Below are positions 55,915 through 64,000 of a DNA stretch of 64,000 nucleotides, piece after piece. This stretch comes from [Flavobacterium] thermophilum (GTDB lineage Bacteria; Bacillota; Bacilli; Bacillales; Anoxybacillaceae), in assembly GCA_900450595.1 (NCBI GenBank), contig UGGS01000001.1:992001-1056000 (forward strand), given 5' to 3'. Each line of letters begins with the position of its first letter. The first letter of the stretch is position 1. The notes beneath the pieces are model-generated. The model was not told the origin of the DNA and did not search any database. It saw only the letters and a list, made by a program, of their open reading frames with translations. The translations under genes and the position numbers were made by a program.

Positions 55915-56751
55915 TTGAGAAGAAAAAAAGCCGCATTCCTTTGCTTGGCTGTCATCGCCGCCAGCGTTGCCCTCATCGCCCAACCGGACACGGATGGAAA
56001 AGCATCCAAAACGGGCGGACGGGCCGTCATAACGATCTACTTGGCAGGCGATTCGACCGTCGCCGCCGCCCCCCGCTCCCGCGCTCCCCGGGCCGGATGG
56101 GGTGAAATGCTCGATGATTGGTTTGATGACAACGTCATGGTGAAAAATATGGCCGCTTCCGGCCGCAGCGCGAAAAGTTTTGTCGAAGAAAGACGGCTCT
56201 CCCGCATTTTGCGGGAAATGAAAAAAGGGGATTACTTGTTCATCCAATTCGGTCACAACGATGAAAAGGTGAACGATCCGGCACGCTACACCGAACCATT
56301 CACCTCCTACCAATCATACTTGAAACGGTATATTGACGGCGCCCGCACGAAAGGAGCAACCCCTGTCCTCATCACTCCGGTCGAGCGGCGGCGCTTTTCT
56401 GCCGACGGACGAGCGCTCAACTCGCATGGACTTTATCCTGCGGCCATGAAGGCGCTTGGGGAGAGAGAGCACGTTCCCGTCATCGATTTGACGGCAAAAA
56501 GCAGACAACGGTTTGAACAGCTCGGCCCGGAACAGACGAAACAGCTGTTTCTATGGCTTGCGCCCGGCGAGCATGCAAATTATCCGCACGGAATCGAAGA
56601 CAACACGCATTTTCACAAACGAGGAGCGAAAGAAATCGCCCGGCTAGTCGTCGAGGGGATTATGGAGCTCAACCTCCCCCTCCGCCACCACCTCATCCGT
56701 TCACCGAAACGAGAACCTATACGAGACCGCCTCAGCGACGAAACGCCGTGA
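55915..56751 (+). CDS. SGNH/GDSL esterase, rhamnogalacturonan-acetylesterase-like
   Basis: 278 residues from TTG 55915 behind AGGAGG. An N-terminal hydrophobic stretch (AAFLCLAVIAASVALIA) acts as signal or anchor. SGNH blocks: IYLAGDSTVAA (Ser), KNMAASGRSAKSF (Gly/Ser), FIQFGHNDEKV (Asn) and DNTHFHKRGAKEIA (Asp-x-x-His). The GHND and NTHF forms point to the rhamnogalacturonan acetylesterase branch, which deacetylates pectin. No pectin-degrading neighbours. Export likely. Confidence 0.85.
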   Translation: MRRKKAAFLCLAVIAASVALIAQPDTDGKASKTGGRAVITIYLAGDSTVAAAPRSRAPRAGWGEMLDDWFDDNVMVKNMAASGRSAKSFVEERRLSRILREMKKGDYLFIQFGHNDEKVNDPARYTEPFTSYQSYLKRYIDGARTKGATPVLITPVERRRFSADGRALNSHGLYPAAMKALGEREHVPVIDLTAKSRQRFEQLGPEQTKQLFLWLAPGEHANYPHGIEDNTHFHKRGAKEIARLVVEGIMELNLPLRHHLIRSPKREPIRDRLSDETP

Positions 56752-56864
56752 CACCGGCAGCGCCTCGCCTGCTTTTTCCCGCCCCCGTCCCACCTAGGGC
56801 GGGTGTGTGCTCCCTTTTTACTCCCGCTAGGCGCTGTCCGACAGCCGGCATACCGCCTGCCTCT

Positions 56865-57851
56865 CTACCGGGCGCTTCCGACGTATGGCGCTCTGCCGCT
56901 CGTTGGTGAATGGTACGTTTTGTTCAACAAGCGGTGGTATATGGACGCGAGCACTTGTTGAAACAGCATGCCGAGCACGACCGGCACGCTCACTGGCGGC
57001 GGAAAATACGTCATCGCGAGCACCGCGCCGGCGCTGATGTTGCGCATCCCGCCGGTAAACGTTAACGCGATGATGTCCGCCGGGGCAAATCTGAGCCAAC
57101 GGGCGGCCATCCAAGAAAGAAAATAGCCGGAGCTCGCGATCGCCAAGACAAGCAGCGCCATGAAAAACAGCCGGGCGTCAACACGGCCAAAATACGGGGC
57201 GACGACTGCGCTGTTGATCATGACGACAAGCGCCAGCGCCAGCTTGGAAAACGGGGACAGCACCACCGCCAGCTGCTCGTTCGCTTGAGCAGACAGCCGT
57301 TCGCCCACGAACATGCCGGCTAGTGACGGCAAAATAATCATAAAAAACAAGCCGAGCATCATCTGGCCCACGTCGAGCTCGACCACGCTTCCGGCCAATA
57401 CAAGCAACGTCAGCGGCACAACGATGGGCGATAAAAACGTATCAATCAAAATGACAGAAAGGGCAAGCGCCAAGTTTCCGCGGCCGAGCGACACCCAGAT
57501 AAAGCTTGTCACCCCGGTCGGAATAGCGGCCGCCAACACAAACCCGATCACCGTCCAACGGTCGCTGCCAAAAAACAGATGTCCAAGCCCAAACGCCCAC
57601 AGCGGGATGATGAAATGGAGCAGACATAGCGCCGCAGCGATCGGGCCAGGGTGAATGAGCGCCTCTTTCAAATTGGCCAAACGCAAGCGCAAACTGCCGC
57701 TAAACGTCATCAACGCAAACAGCCACGGCACAAGCGCGGCATAGCCGTGCAGTTCGTCCGCCAGCCAGATGCCGGCCGCCACGCTCGCCGGCGTAAGAAA
57801 CGGCAGCGCCTTCTCAAGCCGACGGTTGATCGATTGCCACATCGGTTTCAT
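56865..57851 (-). CDS. BASS-family (bile acid:sodium symporter-like) transporter
   Basis: 328 residues with nine or ten membrane segments. LFALMTFSGSLRLRLANLKE near 45, AAAIPTGVTSFIWVSLGRGN near 120 and DIIALTFTGGMRNISAGAVL near 270 are the conserved crossover regions of the family. Prokaryotic members carry pantoate, keto acids or similar anions. Its start overlaps the stop of the small gene before it. The C-terminus after LLNKTYHSP is unusual and may be extended. Confidence 0.85.
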   Translation of the reverse strand: MKPMWQSINRRLEKALPFLTPASVAAGIWLADELHGYAALVPWLFALMTFSGSLRLRLANLKEALIHPGPIAAALCLLHFIIPLWAFGLGHLFFGSDRWTVIGFVLAAAIPTGVTSFIWVSLGRGNLALALSVILIDTFLSPIVVPLTLLVLAGSVVELDVGQMMLGLFFMIILPSLAGMFVGERLSAQANEQLAVVLSPFSKLALALVVMINSAVVAPYFGRVDARLFFMALLVLAIASSGYFLSWMAARWLRFAPADIIALTFTGGMRNISAGAVLAMTYFPPPVSVPVVLGMLFQQVLASIYHRLLNKTYHSPTSGRAPYVGSAR

Positions 57852-58156
57852 CTCCCTGTCTCACCATTCAAGGGCTCTTTTGCTATGCCTACACCTCCCC
57901 CATTATACACCGTAATCGCCCCATTGGAGCGACAAATTTTCGCCAAAACCGATGGACAACGGTTGACCAGCCAGCTCCTTAGGCTATTTCGCTGCTTTTC
58001 CCCCTCACCATTCAGCAACAAAACGACATCGCCTCGCTTCACATCATACAGCCCAGTCATTGCTTTTTCCATCCGTTCAAGCCTTTCTTTGTTCGTCCAT
58101 GCGCCACACAATAATACAAAAAGATTCCAACTCTCTAGCAGCTGGACATCGGTCAT
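57848..58156 (-). CDS. hypothetical protein of 102 residues
   Basis: Not recognised. The N-terminal VQLLESWNLFVLLCGAWTNK is helical; the middle (LYDVKRGDVVLLLNGEGEKQ) and end (ICRSNGAITVYNGGGVGIAK) look like beta-rich segments. It overlaps the MBL gene stop by 4 bp and the transporter start by 4 bp, so all three were probably one operon. It has no strong ribosome site and likely relies on coupling. Confidence 0.55.
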   Translation of the reverse strand: MTDVQLLESWNLFVLLCGAWTNKERLERMEKAMTGLYDVKRGDVVLLLNGEGEKQRNSLRSWLVNRCPSVLAKICRSNGAITVYNGGGVGIAKEPLNGETGR

Positions 58157-58929
58157 TGCCGATAAACGATTGCATGCCGATGCTCCTCTTTTTGCAATTC
58201 ACCGACAGACACCAAATATTCCAAATGCGCCAATGTCTCAGCCACTGCAAACCGCCATTGGTGCGCGGTCAGCGGCTTATGGCCGAACACAAGATGGGCC
58301 ACTTCATAGGCGGTGCGCCCCGATGTTGCTAGCGTTTTCATTTTTTGCAACCGTTGTTCGTGGTGGCGGAAAATGTCGCTGATCCGCTCGCGAAATTGGC
58401 GAATGACCGCGCCATGGGCAGGAAGAGCCACATCCACCTCCAGTTCCTCCACTTTGCGAAGCGAGGCAAAATATTGCTCGAGCGGATTTGGATAAGCGCC
58501 GGGCCATACACTAATGTTCGGAGTAATGCGATCAAGCACATGATCTGATGCAAGCAACTGGCGCGATTCCGGCTGATAAAAGCTGATCAATCCATCGCTG
58601 TGCCCCGGGACCGGGATGACCGCCCATCGCCGCTGCCCCAGCACAATTTCCGAACGATCCAAAACGGTTAGCACCGGAAACGGGCTAACGCGCAACGACA
58701 GCTTCCACATGCTCTCCTCAATGTCCGTTACCAACTCATCCGGCACACCATGGCGGCGAAACATGGCACCCACTTCGCTCGCCTGAACGCTCTCTTCCCC
58801 CCACACTCGTTCCGCCATCGCATAATCCGGCTCGCTGATCCAGACAGGCGCCTCCGTCTGCTGTTGCATCCACCCAGCCAAGCCAAAATGATCCGGATGA
58901 AAGTGAGTGATGTAAATGACTTGCTTCCG
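58153..58929 (-). pseudogene. MBL-fold hydrolase lacking its 5' end
   Basis: The sequence enters at KQVIYITHFHPDHFGLAGWM, so the metal motif HxHxDH is kept but the first 60 residues or so are gone. The rest (VIPVPGHSDGLISFYQPESR, LASDHVLDRITPNISVWPGA, HLEYLVSVGELQKE) is a glyoxalase II/RNase-Z-like hydrolase. At about 58920 it meets, head to head, the truncated surface-protein gene, sharing a few bases. No start codon or promoter is evident; the first in-frame Met (58881) lies after the HxHxDH motif. Confidence 0.83.
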
Positions 58930-59544
58930 GATTTAGACGAGCTTGGTTTGACGGACGCAGAGTTGGAAAAGCTCTATAACCATTTTGAATCGCTGAATAT
59001 GGAAGATCCGCAATTCGCCGAGAAAATGGAAGAAATCGGCCAACGGCTTGAGGCGATCGGTGCGTACGATTTTACGAGCGCGACGGAGCTATCGCCAACG
59101 CAAATCGCTGAGATCGCCAATGTATGGACCGACCTGCTTTCCACATTTCAGCTGGAAGCGAAGTTTTATTTGACAAAAGGTGGCGAGAAAAAGCCGCTCA
59201 GCCTGTCGACGCTGCTGACAATGGAATCAGCGAACGGCTACGATTTGCTTGTTGAAATTTACAGCACTGACGGCGAGCTGCTGGCTGATTTTGTCGTGAC
59301 CGAAGAGATGTTTGCCTCCGACATATTCGATGAAATCGGCGAAGACTTGCAACAGAGCGGCCAGGCAGCGAAAATCGAAAAAGTGGTGAAACCGGCGCCG
59401 CCGAAACCGCTGAAGCGGACCGAAGCCGGAGCGAAACTGCCGAAGACGGCATCCCCGTATGCCGCTTATATGCTTTTTGGTTTGACCTTAATCGGTGCCG
59501 GCGCATTCCTTGTCCGCTTCCGCCAAGGAGCCGAGGCGAAATAA
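58915..59544 (+). pseudogene. processed acidic surface protein (LPXTA), 5'-truncated
   Basis: About 210 residues remain: LPDLDELGLTDAELEKLYNH, acidic helical repeats, a beta-rich domain (AKFYLTKGGEKKPLSLSTLL), a Pro-rich linker (KVVKPAPPKPLKRTE), sorting motif LPKTA, a hydrophobic span (YMLFGLTLIGAGAFLV) and a charged tail. This is the 'acidic surface protein' type that sortase D anchors in bacilli. The signal peptide and N-terminus are lost at the junction with the MBL gene, so no exported product can be made. Its sortase follows at once and is also broken. Confidence 0.82.
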
Positions 59545-60042
59545 ATGAACCGGAAACGGCTCGTGCGCTTTTTTGGAGCAAGCTTGATCGCAGCTGGAAT
59601 CGCCGCAGTCGGCATTAGTGCTCTGAAATGGAAAAGCGGCCTGGAAGCGGTCAAGCCGCTGGCCGCTGAAACAAAGCGATCAGTGGACGCCGCACCGATT
59701 CAAATCCAGGATCCACTCTACCCAAAGCTGCCAAAAATCGGTGAACAAATCGGCGAGCTGATCATCCCGAAGCTCAACATGAGCCTAGCGATTTACCACG
59801 GTACAGATGAAGACGAGTTGGAAAAAGGGGTCGGCCATTACGCCGGCAGTGTCCTGCCAGGAGAGGCGGACAACTGCGTGCTTTCTGGCCATCGTGACAC
59901 GGTCTTCCGCCGTCTTGGCGAAGTCGGCCAAGGCGATCTCTTGATCGTCCGTACGTCCGCCGGCACATTCACCTGTGAACTACCCCCACTTAATTTTCTA
60001 GCGAAAATTTGAAGTAGGGGCTTCCAAAGAAGTTTGACTGCT

Positions 60043-60563
60043 TCAAGCAATCCTTATTCTTTGAGGCGTGTCCACTTCGCCGCTAGAGCATAAGACACTC
60101 AGGTCTACAGCTTTACTTTTCTTTAAGATGTTTAATGCGCCATTGACATCAGCATTAATTAGTTTGCCAGACTTTGTTCGATACAAGCCGCGCTTAATAC
60201 GTTTGCCGCTGAACTTATATTCTTTTGGATTGTCGGCATTATATTCAGGAATCTCATCGCCGTCAAAAAAGCTGGCTTGAGACGTATAGGATTCTTCCTG
60301 TTTCAAGAATTCAATGCCGTAAAATTCACAAAGATATTCTAGTTTTTCTTTTATGTTACCGAGAGGAATATTGACAAAGTTTTGATTTGTCTTTTTTCCT
60401 AGATTAATATTGCGTTGCCATGTTTCCGCATAGCCAATGACAAGTTTGCCAATTTACAATCCGACGTTGTACATGTTCTTGGCAATATGGCACAGTTCTC
60501 GAAGAGTCAAGTATTCTTCTTTGGTCAAACCATTTAGCTGTTGTTTGATACAAAAATACATGT
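60043..60563 (-). pseudogene. tnpB: TnpB remnant, copy 2
   Basis: The same two blocks as copy 1: N-terminal CIKQQLNGLTKEEYLTLREL and C-terminal EESYTSQASFFDGDEIP with LINADVNGAL, missing the RuvC-I/II regions. The ISLre2-like element has inserted at the start codon and separated the frame from its ribosome site. Confidence 0.85.
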
Positions 60564-62271
60564 GTGTGAGTAAAATATTTGTGGGTGACATTCAGGAATG
60601 ATTCCCCGACGAGGGTTGCGAACTTTTGTTCGCGACGCTCGTCGGGGCCACCAAGCGAAGCGCGGTAGAAAAAGCAAATGTCGTGCAAAAAGGACTCTCT
60701 CCCTGCTATGATGGTGATGACCAACATCCATAAAACAGGAGGGAGAGAGTCCATGAAACATCTTACCACAGAATGGCCTTTATTAAAAGAGCTGGAGGAA
60801 CAATTAGTCAGAACTCTTCAAAAGGTGTTCGCTGTCTTGTTGGCGGCCCTTTTGGAGGAGATCGATCAACAACTGGCGGAAGCGCGGGACAAGCGCCGGT
60901 ATCAGCTGAAAGACAAACGGCCGACCACGATCCAAACGCTGTTTGGAGAAGTGACGTTTCGACGGAACTACTACTATGATCGGCAGGCGGGGGCGTATAC
61001 CTTCTTGCTGGATGCCGAACTGGGCTTTGATGGAGCGCAGTCGATCAGCCCTTGCCTCGAGGAAACGGCGGTCGAGTTGGCCGTAGAGTGCTCTTCCTAC
61101 CGCAAAGCAGCCCGTACGTTGGAGTCGATCGTGGGGTATGCGGTCCTAAGCCACGAGGCGATTCGCCAACTGGTGCTGGAGGCCCCTGTCTCGCTGCACC
61201 ACCCTGTTTCCCAACGGCACGGCCGAGTGCTGTTTGTGGAGGCGGATGGGCTGTTCATTTCCCGCCAGGGGAAAGGGAAACGGGCGAAAGAAGAGAAAAT
61301 CCTGGCGGTTCACGAGGGATGGAAACGAAACGGTTCGCAGCTCGAGCTCGTGAACCGGCGCCACTACCTCCATGAAGGGGAGGGAGACGTGTGGGAACGG
61401 TTCGAAGAGTGGCTGATGAACGAATATGCCTATGACCCGTGCCGGGACCTTTTGATCATCAACGGCGACGCGGCGTCGTGGATCACAGCCTGCCGGGAGT
61501 ATTTTGGGAAGCGGGCGTGCTTTCAGCTGGATCGATTTCATGTGGCGCGGGAGCTGCGTCAGTGTCTGTCCGGCCATCCGCGTTGGCGGGAGGTGCGGAA
61601 GAAGCTGGCGAAACAAGACGAAGAAGGACTTTTGGTCGAGCTGAACAGCGCGGTCGGCACGTTGGAGGACGAAGGCAAAGAACAACAGCTGGCCGCCTTG
61701 ATTCGCCGGATCGAGTCGATGCCGGGATGCATCCGGGACTATCGGGAGTGGCTGTCGGAGCAAGGGGTGGAGACGACCGGCATGCGTCCGATGGGCCACG
61801 CCGAGAGCGTGATGAGCCGGTTTGCGCATCGGGTGAAATCCCGCCGCAGCTGGAAAGACCAAGGGCTTCGGGCGTTTCTGAGGGCGATGGCAGCCCGAAT
61901 CGACGGGATTTGGCGGAGAAATGGGCAGTTGGTGGAGGAAGAAGAGACCCGAACGGCAGCCTCGGCCTCGACGAAGTCCAAGCGGGTTGAACAGGCCAAA
62001 CGGAAGGCAGGACGGTTATGGGCAGATGTGGTGCGTCAGAATCTACCGTGTCTGCAGCGGTCATCCGGGACGCCGATCCATCGAGCGTTGTCGGCGCTTC
62101 GGGATTTTGGTTGGGTGTAAAAAAATGGAATACAATATCATCACCTCAAGATGAGGGATGAGAGTCCGAAAGCGCTTACGATATCAATTCCTGAAAATGG
62201 TTCGCTAACTAGTGATTGACAACGCCCGTAGTGAACCGAAAAAATGTTCTCCACAAAGTCTTGACTGACTC
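60564..62271 (+). mobile_element. ISLre2-family insertion sequence
   Basis: A 1708-bp element with a 9-bp duplication AATACATGT at 60555-60563 and 62272-62280. The ends are imperfect inverted repeats (left GTGTGAGTAAAATATTTGTG; right, read inward, GAGTCAGTCAAGACTTTGTG). A subterminal palindrome around CGACGAG ... CTCGTCG lies at 60610-60650. One intact transposase gene. Confidence 0.88.
60753..62120 (+). CDS. ISLre2-family transposase (UPF0236)
   Basis: 455 residues from the ATG behind AGGAGGGAGAG. RRYQLKDKRPTTIQTLFGEV and TFRRNYYYDRQAGAYTFLLD are typical of UPF0236; catalytic Asp candidates are in LFVEADGLFI and LLIINGDAASWI, followed by CFQLDRFHVARELRQCL, and a C-terminal Glu in GHAESVMSRFAHRVKSRRSW. 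Full length. Inserted in the IS200/IS605 relic within srtD. Confidence 0.9.
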   Translation: MKHLTTEWPLLKELEEQLVRTLQKVFAVLLAALLEEIDQQLAEARDKRRYQLKDKRPTTIQTLFGEVTFRRNYYYDRQAGAYTFLLDAELGFDGAQSISPCLEETAVELAVECSSYRKAARTLESIVGYAVLSHEAIRQLVLEAPVSLHHPVSQRHGRVLFVEADGLFISRQGKGKRAKEEKILAVHEGWKRNGSQLELVNRRHYLHEGEGDVWERFEEWLMNEYAYDPCRDLLIINGDAASWITACREYFGKRACFQLDRFHVARELRQCLSGHPRWREVRKKLAKQDEEGLLVELNSAVGTLEDEGKEQQLAALIRRIESMPGCIRDYREWLSEQGVETTGMRPMGHAESVMSRFAHRVKSRRSWKDQGLRAFLRAMAARIDGIWRRNGQLVEEEETRTAASASTKSKRVEQAKRKAGRLWADVVRQNLPCLQRSSGTPIHRALSALRDFGWV

Positions 62272-62597
62272 AATACATGTTTTCACCTCCCATCTAACTA
62301 TATGATACTATATTTTACTGAATCTATCCTAATTTTCAGCAAAATATAGTTAAGGCGATTCATCTCCCACTTACTCCGCTTCGCTTCGTTGAAGTGGGAG
62401 TCTTCTCGCCTAATTAAGATAAAGTGCGCAAAGTGCGCATCGTCGACGCCGACGACCGGACGGTCATCGTTCCAAAGCCGAAAGCGACACTCACCCTTTC
62501 CACGTGCTATCCGTTCCGCTACGTCGGCCCTGCTCCGCAGCGGTACGTGCTCGTCGCCAACTTAATCAATGATCGCTCTTAACCTTGCAAAAAGCGA

Positions 62598-62629
62598 AAG
62601 GATGGCCGAAACAAGGGTCATCCTTTTTT
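62598..62629. terminator. terminator between srtD and capA-like gene
   Basis: AAGGATG and CATCCTT with inner GCC/GGT pairing, followed by TTTTTT on the plus strand and a T-rich tract on the minus strand. It serves both convergent genes. Confidence 0.8.
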
Positions 62630-63779
62630 ACTTCACTTCGTACGCGGTCCAAGTCGGCTTTTTGATTTTCGCCGACAGCGAGACAATTTTCCGTTTCACT
62701 CGGGCTGCTTCCCCTCCCGCTAACGGCATCGGCTGATAATTGTTTCTTGTCGTCACCGATGAAATGCGAAATGGGATGACGCGGATTTCTTTTTTGGCCG
62801 TCCGCTTGCCGTTTTGAAAAGAGAACACTTGCTGGAAGACAAACGTATCTTTGTCGCTCGGGTTTTTGTTTCCGCCAAACATAAAATTGCCGAGGCTGTA
62901 GACGATGAACTTCCCTTTATACTCCTCAATCCCTTGAATGACATGCGGATGATGGCCGACGACCAAATCGGCGCCGCTGTCAATCGCAAAGCGGCCGAGC
63001 GCCTTTTGCGTGCGGTTTGGCACATAGCTTCGTTCCACTCCCCAGTGGAAATGGACTAGAATGATGTCGGCTCCTTGTTTCCGAAGTGTGCGAATATCGT
63101 TGGCGATTTGCTTGCGCAACGTGCTGGTATTGCTCCAGCCTTCATAGCCGAGCGCCCCGACTTGAATGCCTTTGACCGTTTTCATGAGCCGAAGCGTACG
63201 GCCGAAATAACCGATGTTTTCCTTTTTTAAACTGGCAATCGTGTCATTGTATCCTCGTTGCAAGTAATCGTATGTATGATTATTGGCCAGATTCACAGCA
63301 TCAATGCCGCCATAGGTTAAGATTTTCGCATAACTCGGGTGGCCGCGAAAACGAAATGTCTTGCTTGCCTTCCGCGTCGAGGTCGTCAGCGTCGTTTCCA
63401 AATTGACGGTCGTAAAATCGTCCTTTTTGAAGATCGGCTCAATGTATTTCGTAAAATAGCGCAAGCCGTGCTTTTTCACTTCTTCATCAAACGAATACGC
63501 ATAACCGTAGTTTTCATCACGCCCAAGCGTCACATCGCCCGCCGCGCTGATGGTGATGCGCACTTCGTTCGGGTTCGGCGCCGCTTGTTTGGCAGAGGCT
63601 GACGCTATCGCCATCTTATCGATCGGACTCGGCAACGGTAGATGCTCGATTGTTTGCCCCGCGGTTGGCGCCGCCAGCACTTCCTCGACGCTGCGATCAG
63701 CCGCATTGCTGCAAGAAAATAAAAAGACAGACGCCATGCATATAAGCGCCGCATTTCTTCCCTTGATCCATGCGTTCAT
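62628..63779 (-). CDS. CapA-family lipoprotein (poly-gamma-glutamate-type capsule biosynthesis)
   Basis: 383 residues. Signal peptide with lipobox LFSCSNA near 20. The metallophosphatase-like CapA/PGA_cap core: ISAAGDVTLGRDENYGYAYS (Gly-Asp), TVNLETTLTTS (Asn-Leu-Glu), GIDAVNLANNHTYDYLQRGY (Asn-Asn-His), VHFHWGVERSYVPNRTQ and DLVVGHHPHVIQGIE. It is like PgsA, but no pgsBC genes are in view, so capsule synthesis is unproven. The start follows AGGAGAGGG. Confidence 0.88.
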   Translation of the reverse strand: MNAWIKGRNAALICMASVFLFSCSNAADRSVEEVLAAPTAGQTIEHLPLPSPIDKMAIASASAKQAAPNPNEVRITISAAGDVTLGRDENYGYAYSFDEEVKKHGLRYFTKYIEPIFKKDDFTTVNLETTLTTSTRKASKTFRFRGHPSYAKILTYGGIDAVNLANNHTYDYLQRGYNDTIASLKKENIGYFGRTLRLMKTVKGIQVGALGYEGWSNTSTLRKQIANDIRTLRKQGADIILVHFHWGVERSYVPNRTQKALGRFAIDSGADLVVGHHPHVIQGIEEYKGKFIVYSLGNFMFGGNKNPSDKDTFVFQQVFSFQNGKRTAKKEIRVIPFRISSVTTRNNYQPMPLAGGEAARVKRKIVSLSAKIKKPTWTAYEVK

Positions 63780-63903
63780 CTTCCCTCTCCTATCCATCTA
63801 TTTTCTTCAAAAGACGAAAACTTCTGCTAATGACGTATTCAACACACCCCCTATTTATCCCTTTTCTTTCCCTCAATTTAGGAGTGATGCCCTAGCCAAG
63901 CCA

Positions 63904-63912
63904 TGATATAAT
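63904..63912 (+). promoter_or_regulatory. extended -10 element
   Basis: TGATATAAT (TG-n-TATAAT), consensus extended -10, facing the right window edge. It may drive a gene beyond position 64000. No clear -35. Confidence 0.4.
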
Positions 63913-64000
63913 GAGCTTGCAGGCGTTTCCTCTCCTATTTCCACATCTTGGACTCCTCACGTTTCATGGTTGAAACGCCCCGAGTGAATCCCATCTCGAT

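Larger units (their letters stand above)
59975..62418 (-). mobile_element. non-autonomous IS200/IS605-type element, copy 2 (with ISLre2-like insertion)
   Basis: The same element as 9351-10076, in the opposite orientation, about 727 bp without its passenger. It sits after TTTAT on the minus strand (plus ATAAA at 62419-62423). It carries the same deleted tnpB and is itself split by an ISLre2-type element at 60564-62271. Small differences from copy 1 (one extra base near 62331, a C/T in the right palindrome) show that the copies are not brand new. Confidence 0.88.
59545..62582 (+). pseudogene. srtD: class D sortase interrupted by nested mobile elements
   Basis: The 5' part (59545-59974) has an N-terminal anchor (LVRFFGASLIAAGIAAVGIS), IIPKLNMSLAIYHGTDEDEL and the catalytic His in LSGHRDTVF. 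The 3' part (62419-62582) has TLTLSTCYPFRYVGPAPQRY with catalytic Cys and Arg. Joining the two exactly at the element ends gives GTFTYKVRKVRIVDADD and a 197-residue sortase, the normal length. Only the insertion disables it. Confidence 0.93.

Noticed and set aside
61146-61862. 238-codon antisense frame in the ISLre2 transposase
   Set aside because: Shadow frame without ribosome site or domain; the transposase on the other strand is complete.

Overview
The window looks like chromosomal DNA of a thermophilic, GC-rich Bacillaceae, most likely Geobacillus. The best single indicator is the secreted family I.5 thermostable lipase (53939-55192). AGGAGG-type ribosome sites, frequent TTG/GTG starts, a glnQHMP-glnKL locus, a TnrA/GlnR box and a cre box fit the same group. 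Taxonomy is inferred from gene content only.

Layout. 1-11 kb: xylA (cut by the window edge) with an IS just upstream of its ribosome site, then metabolic genes (enoyl-CoA hydratase family, aldehyde dehydrogenase, cyclase, D-serine dehydratase) mixed with deletion relics (oppA/pcp, maa, an MFS exporter carrying a small IS200/IS605-type element). 11-24 kb: a nitrogen block, urtABCDE (urea ABC importer) followed by ureABCEFGD-ureH (urease and nickel uptake), once apparently one unit and now split by an IS with an 8-bp target duplication. A sigma-A-like promoter with a TnrA/GlnR box at about -50 precedes urtA. 24-29 kb: a soluble chemoreceptor and a gluconate locus (LacI-type regulator, gntK, internally deleted gntP) with repeated palindromic operators. 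29.7-40 kb: two similar modules, each an Rpn-family nuclease gene plus an orphan CRISPR array plus a nearly identical leader, in the same orientation and bracketing a tricarboxylate cluster (tctCBA, a frameshifted sensor kinase, a response regulator, an AEC transporter). 40-44 kb: a decayed mannitol operon (mtlD frameshift, mtlR truncated), IS relics and a UPF0175/PIN toxin-antitoxin pair. 44-51 kb: an aldo/keto reductase and the glutamine transporter glnQHMP with glnK-glnL and three 10-bp-spaced GlnL-like half-sites. 51-64 kb: YceI, hydroxybutyrate dehydrogenase, pterin dehydratase, a Uma2 protein, lipase, SGNH esterase, a BASS transporter, a broken sortase-D/LPXTA surface-protein locus and a CapA lipoprotein.

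How parts work together. Urea is imported by Urt, hydrolysed by nickel urease and the nickel supplied through UreH, probably under TnrA/GlnR. Glutamine uptake is probably sensed by GlnK-GlnL. Tricarboxylate uptake sits under a cre (CcpA) site, but its sensor kinase is frameshifted.

The strongest unusual themes are (1) the duplicated Rpn-CRISPR-leader modules with no cas genes in view; (2) a 726-bp non-autonomous IS200/IS605-type element present twice with the same internally deleted TnpB, both copies after TTTAT, plus three other fragments of this superfamily, two of them orphan right ends that may encode guide-RNA scaffolds; (3) a long nested inverted repeat inside the IS that splits urt from ure; and (4) many genes reduced to their two ends or broken by 1-4 bp changes, indicating active reductive decay.
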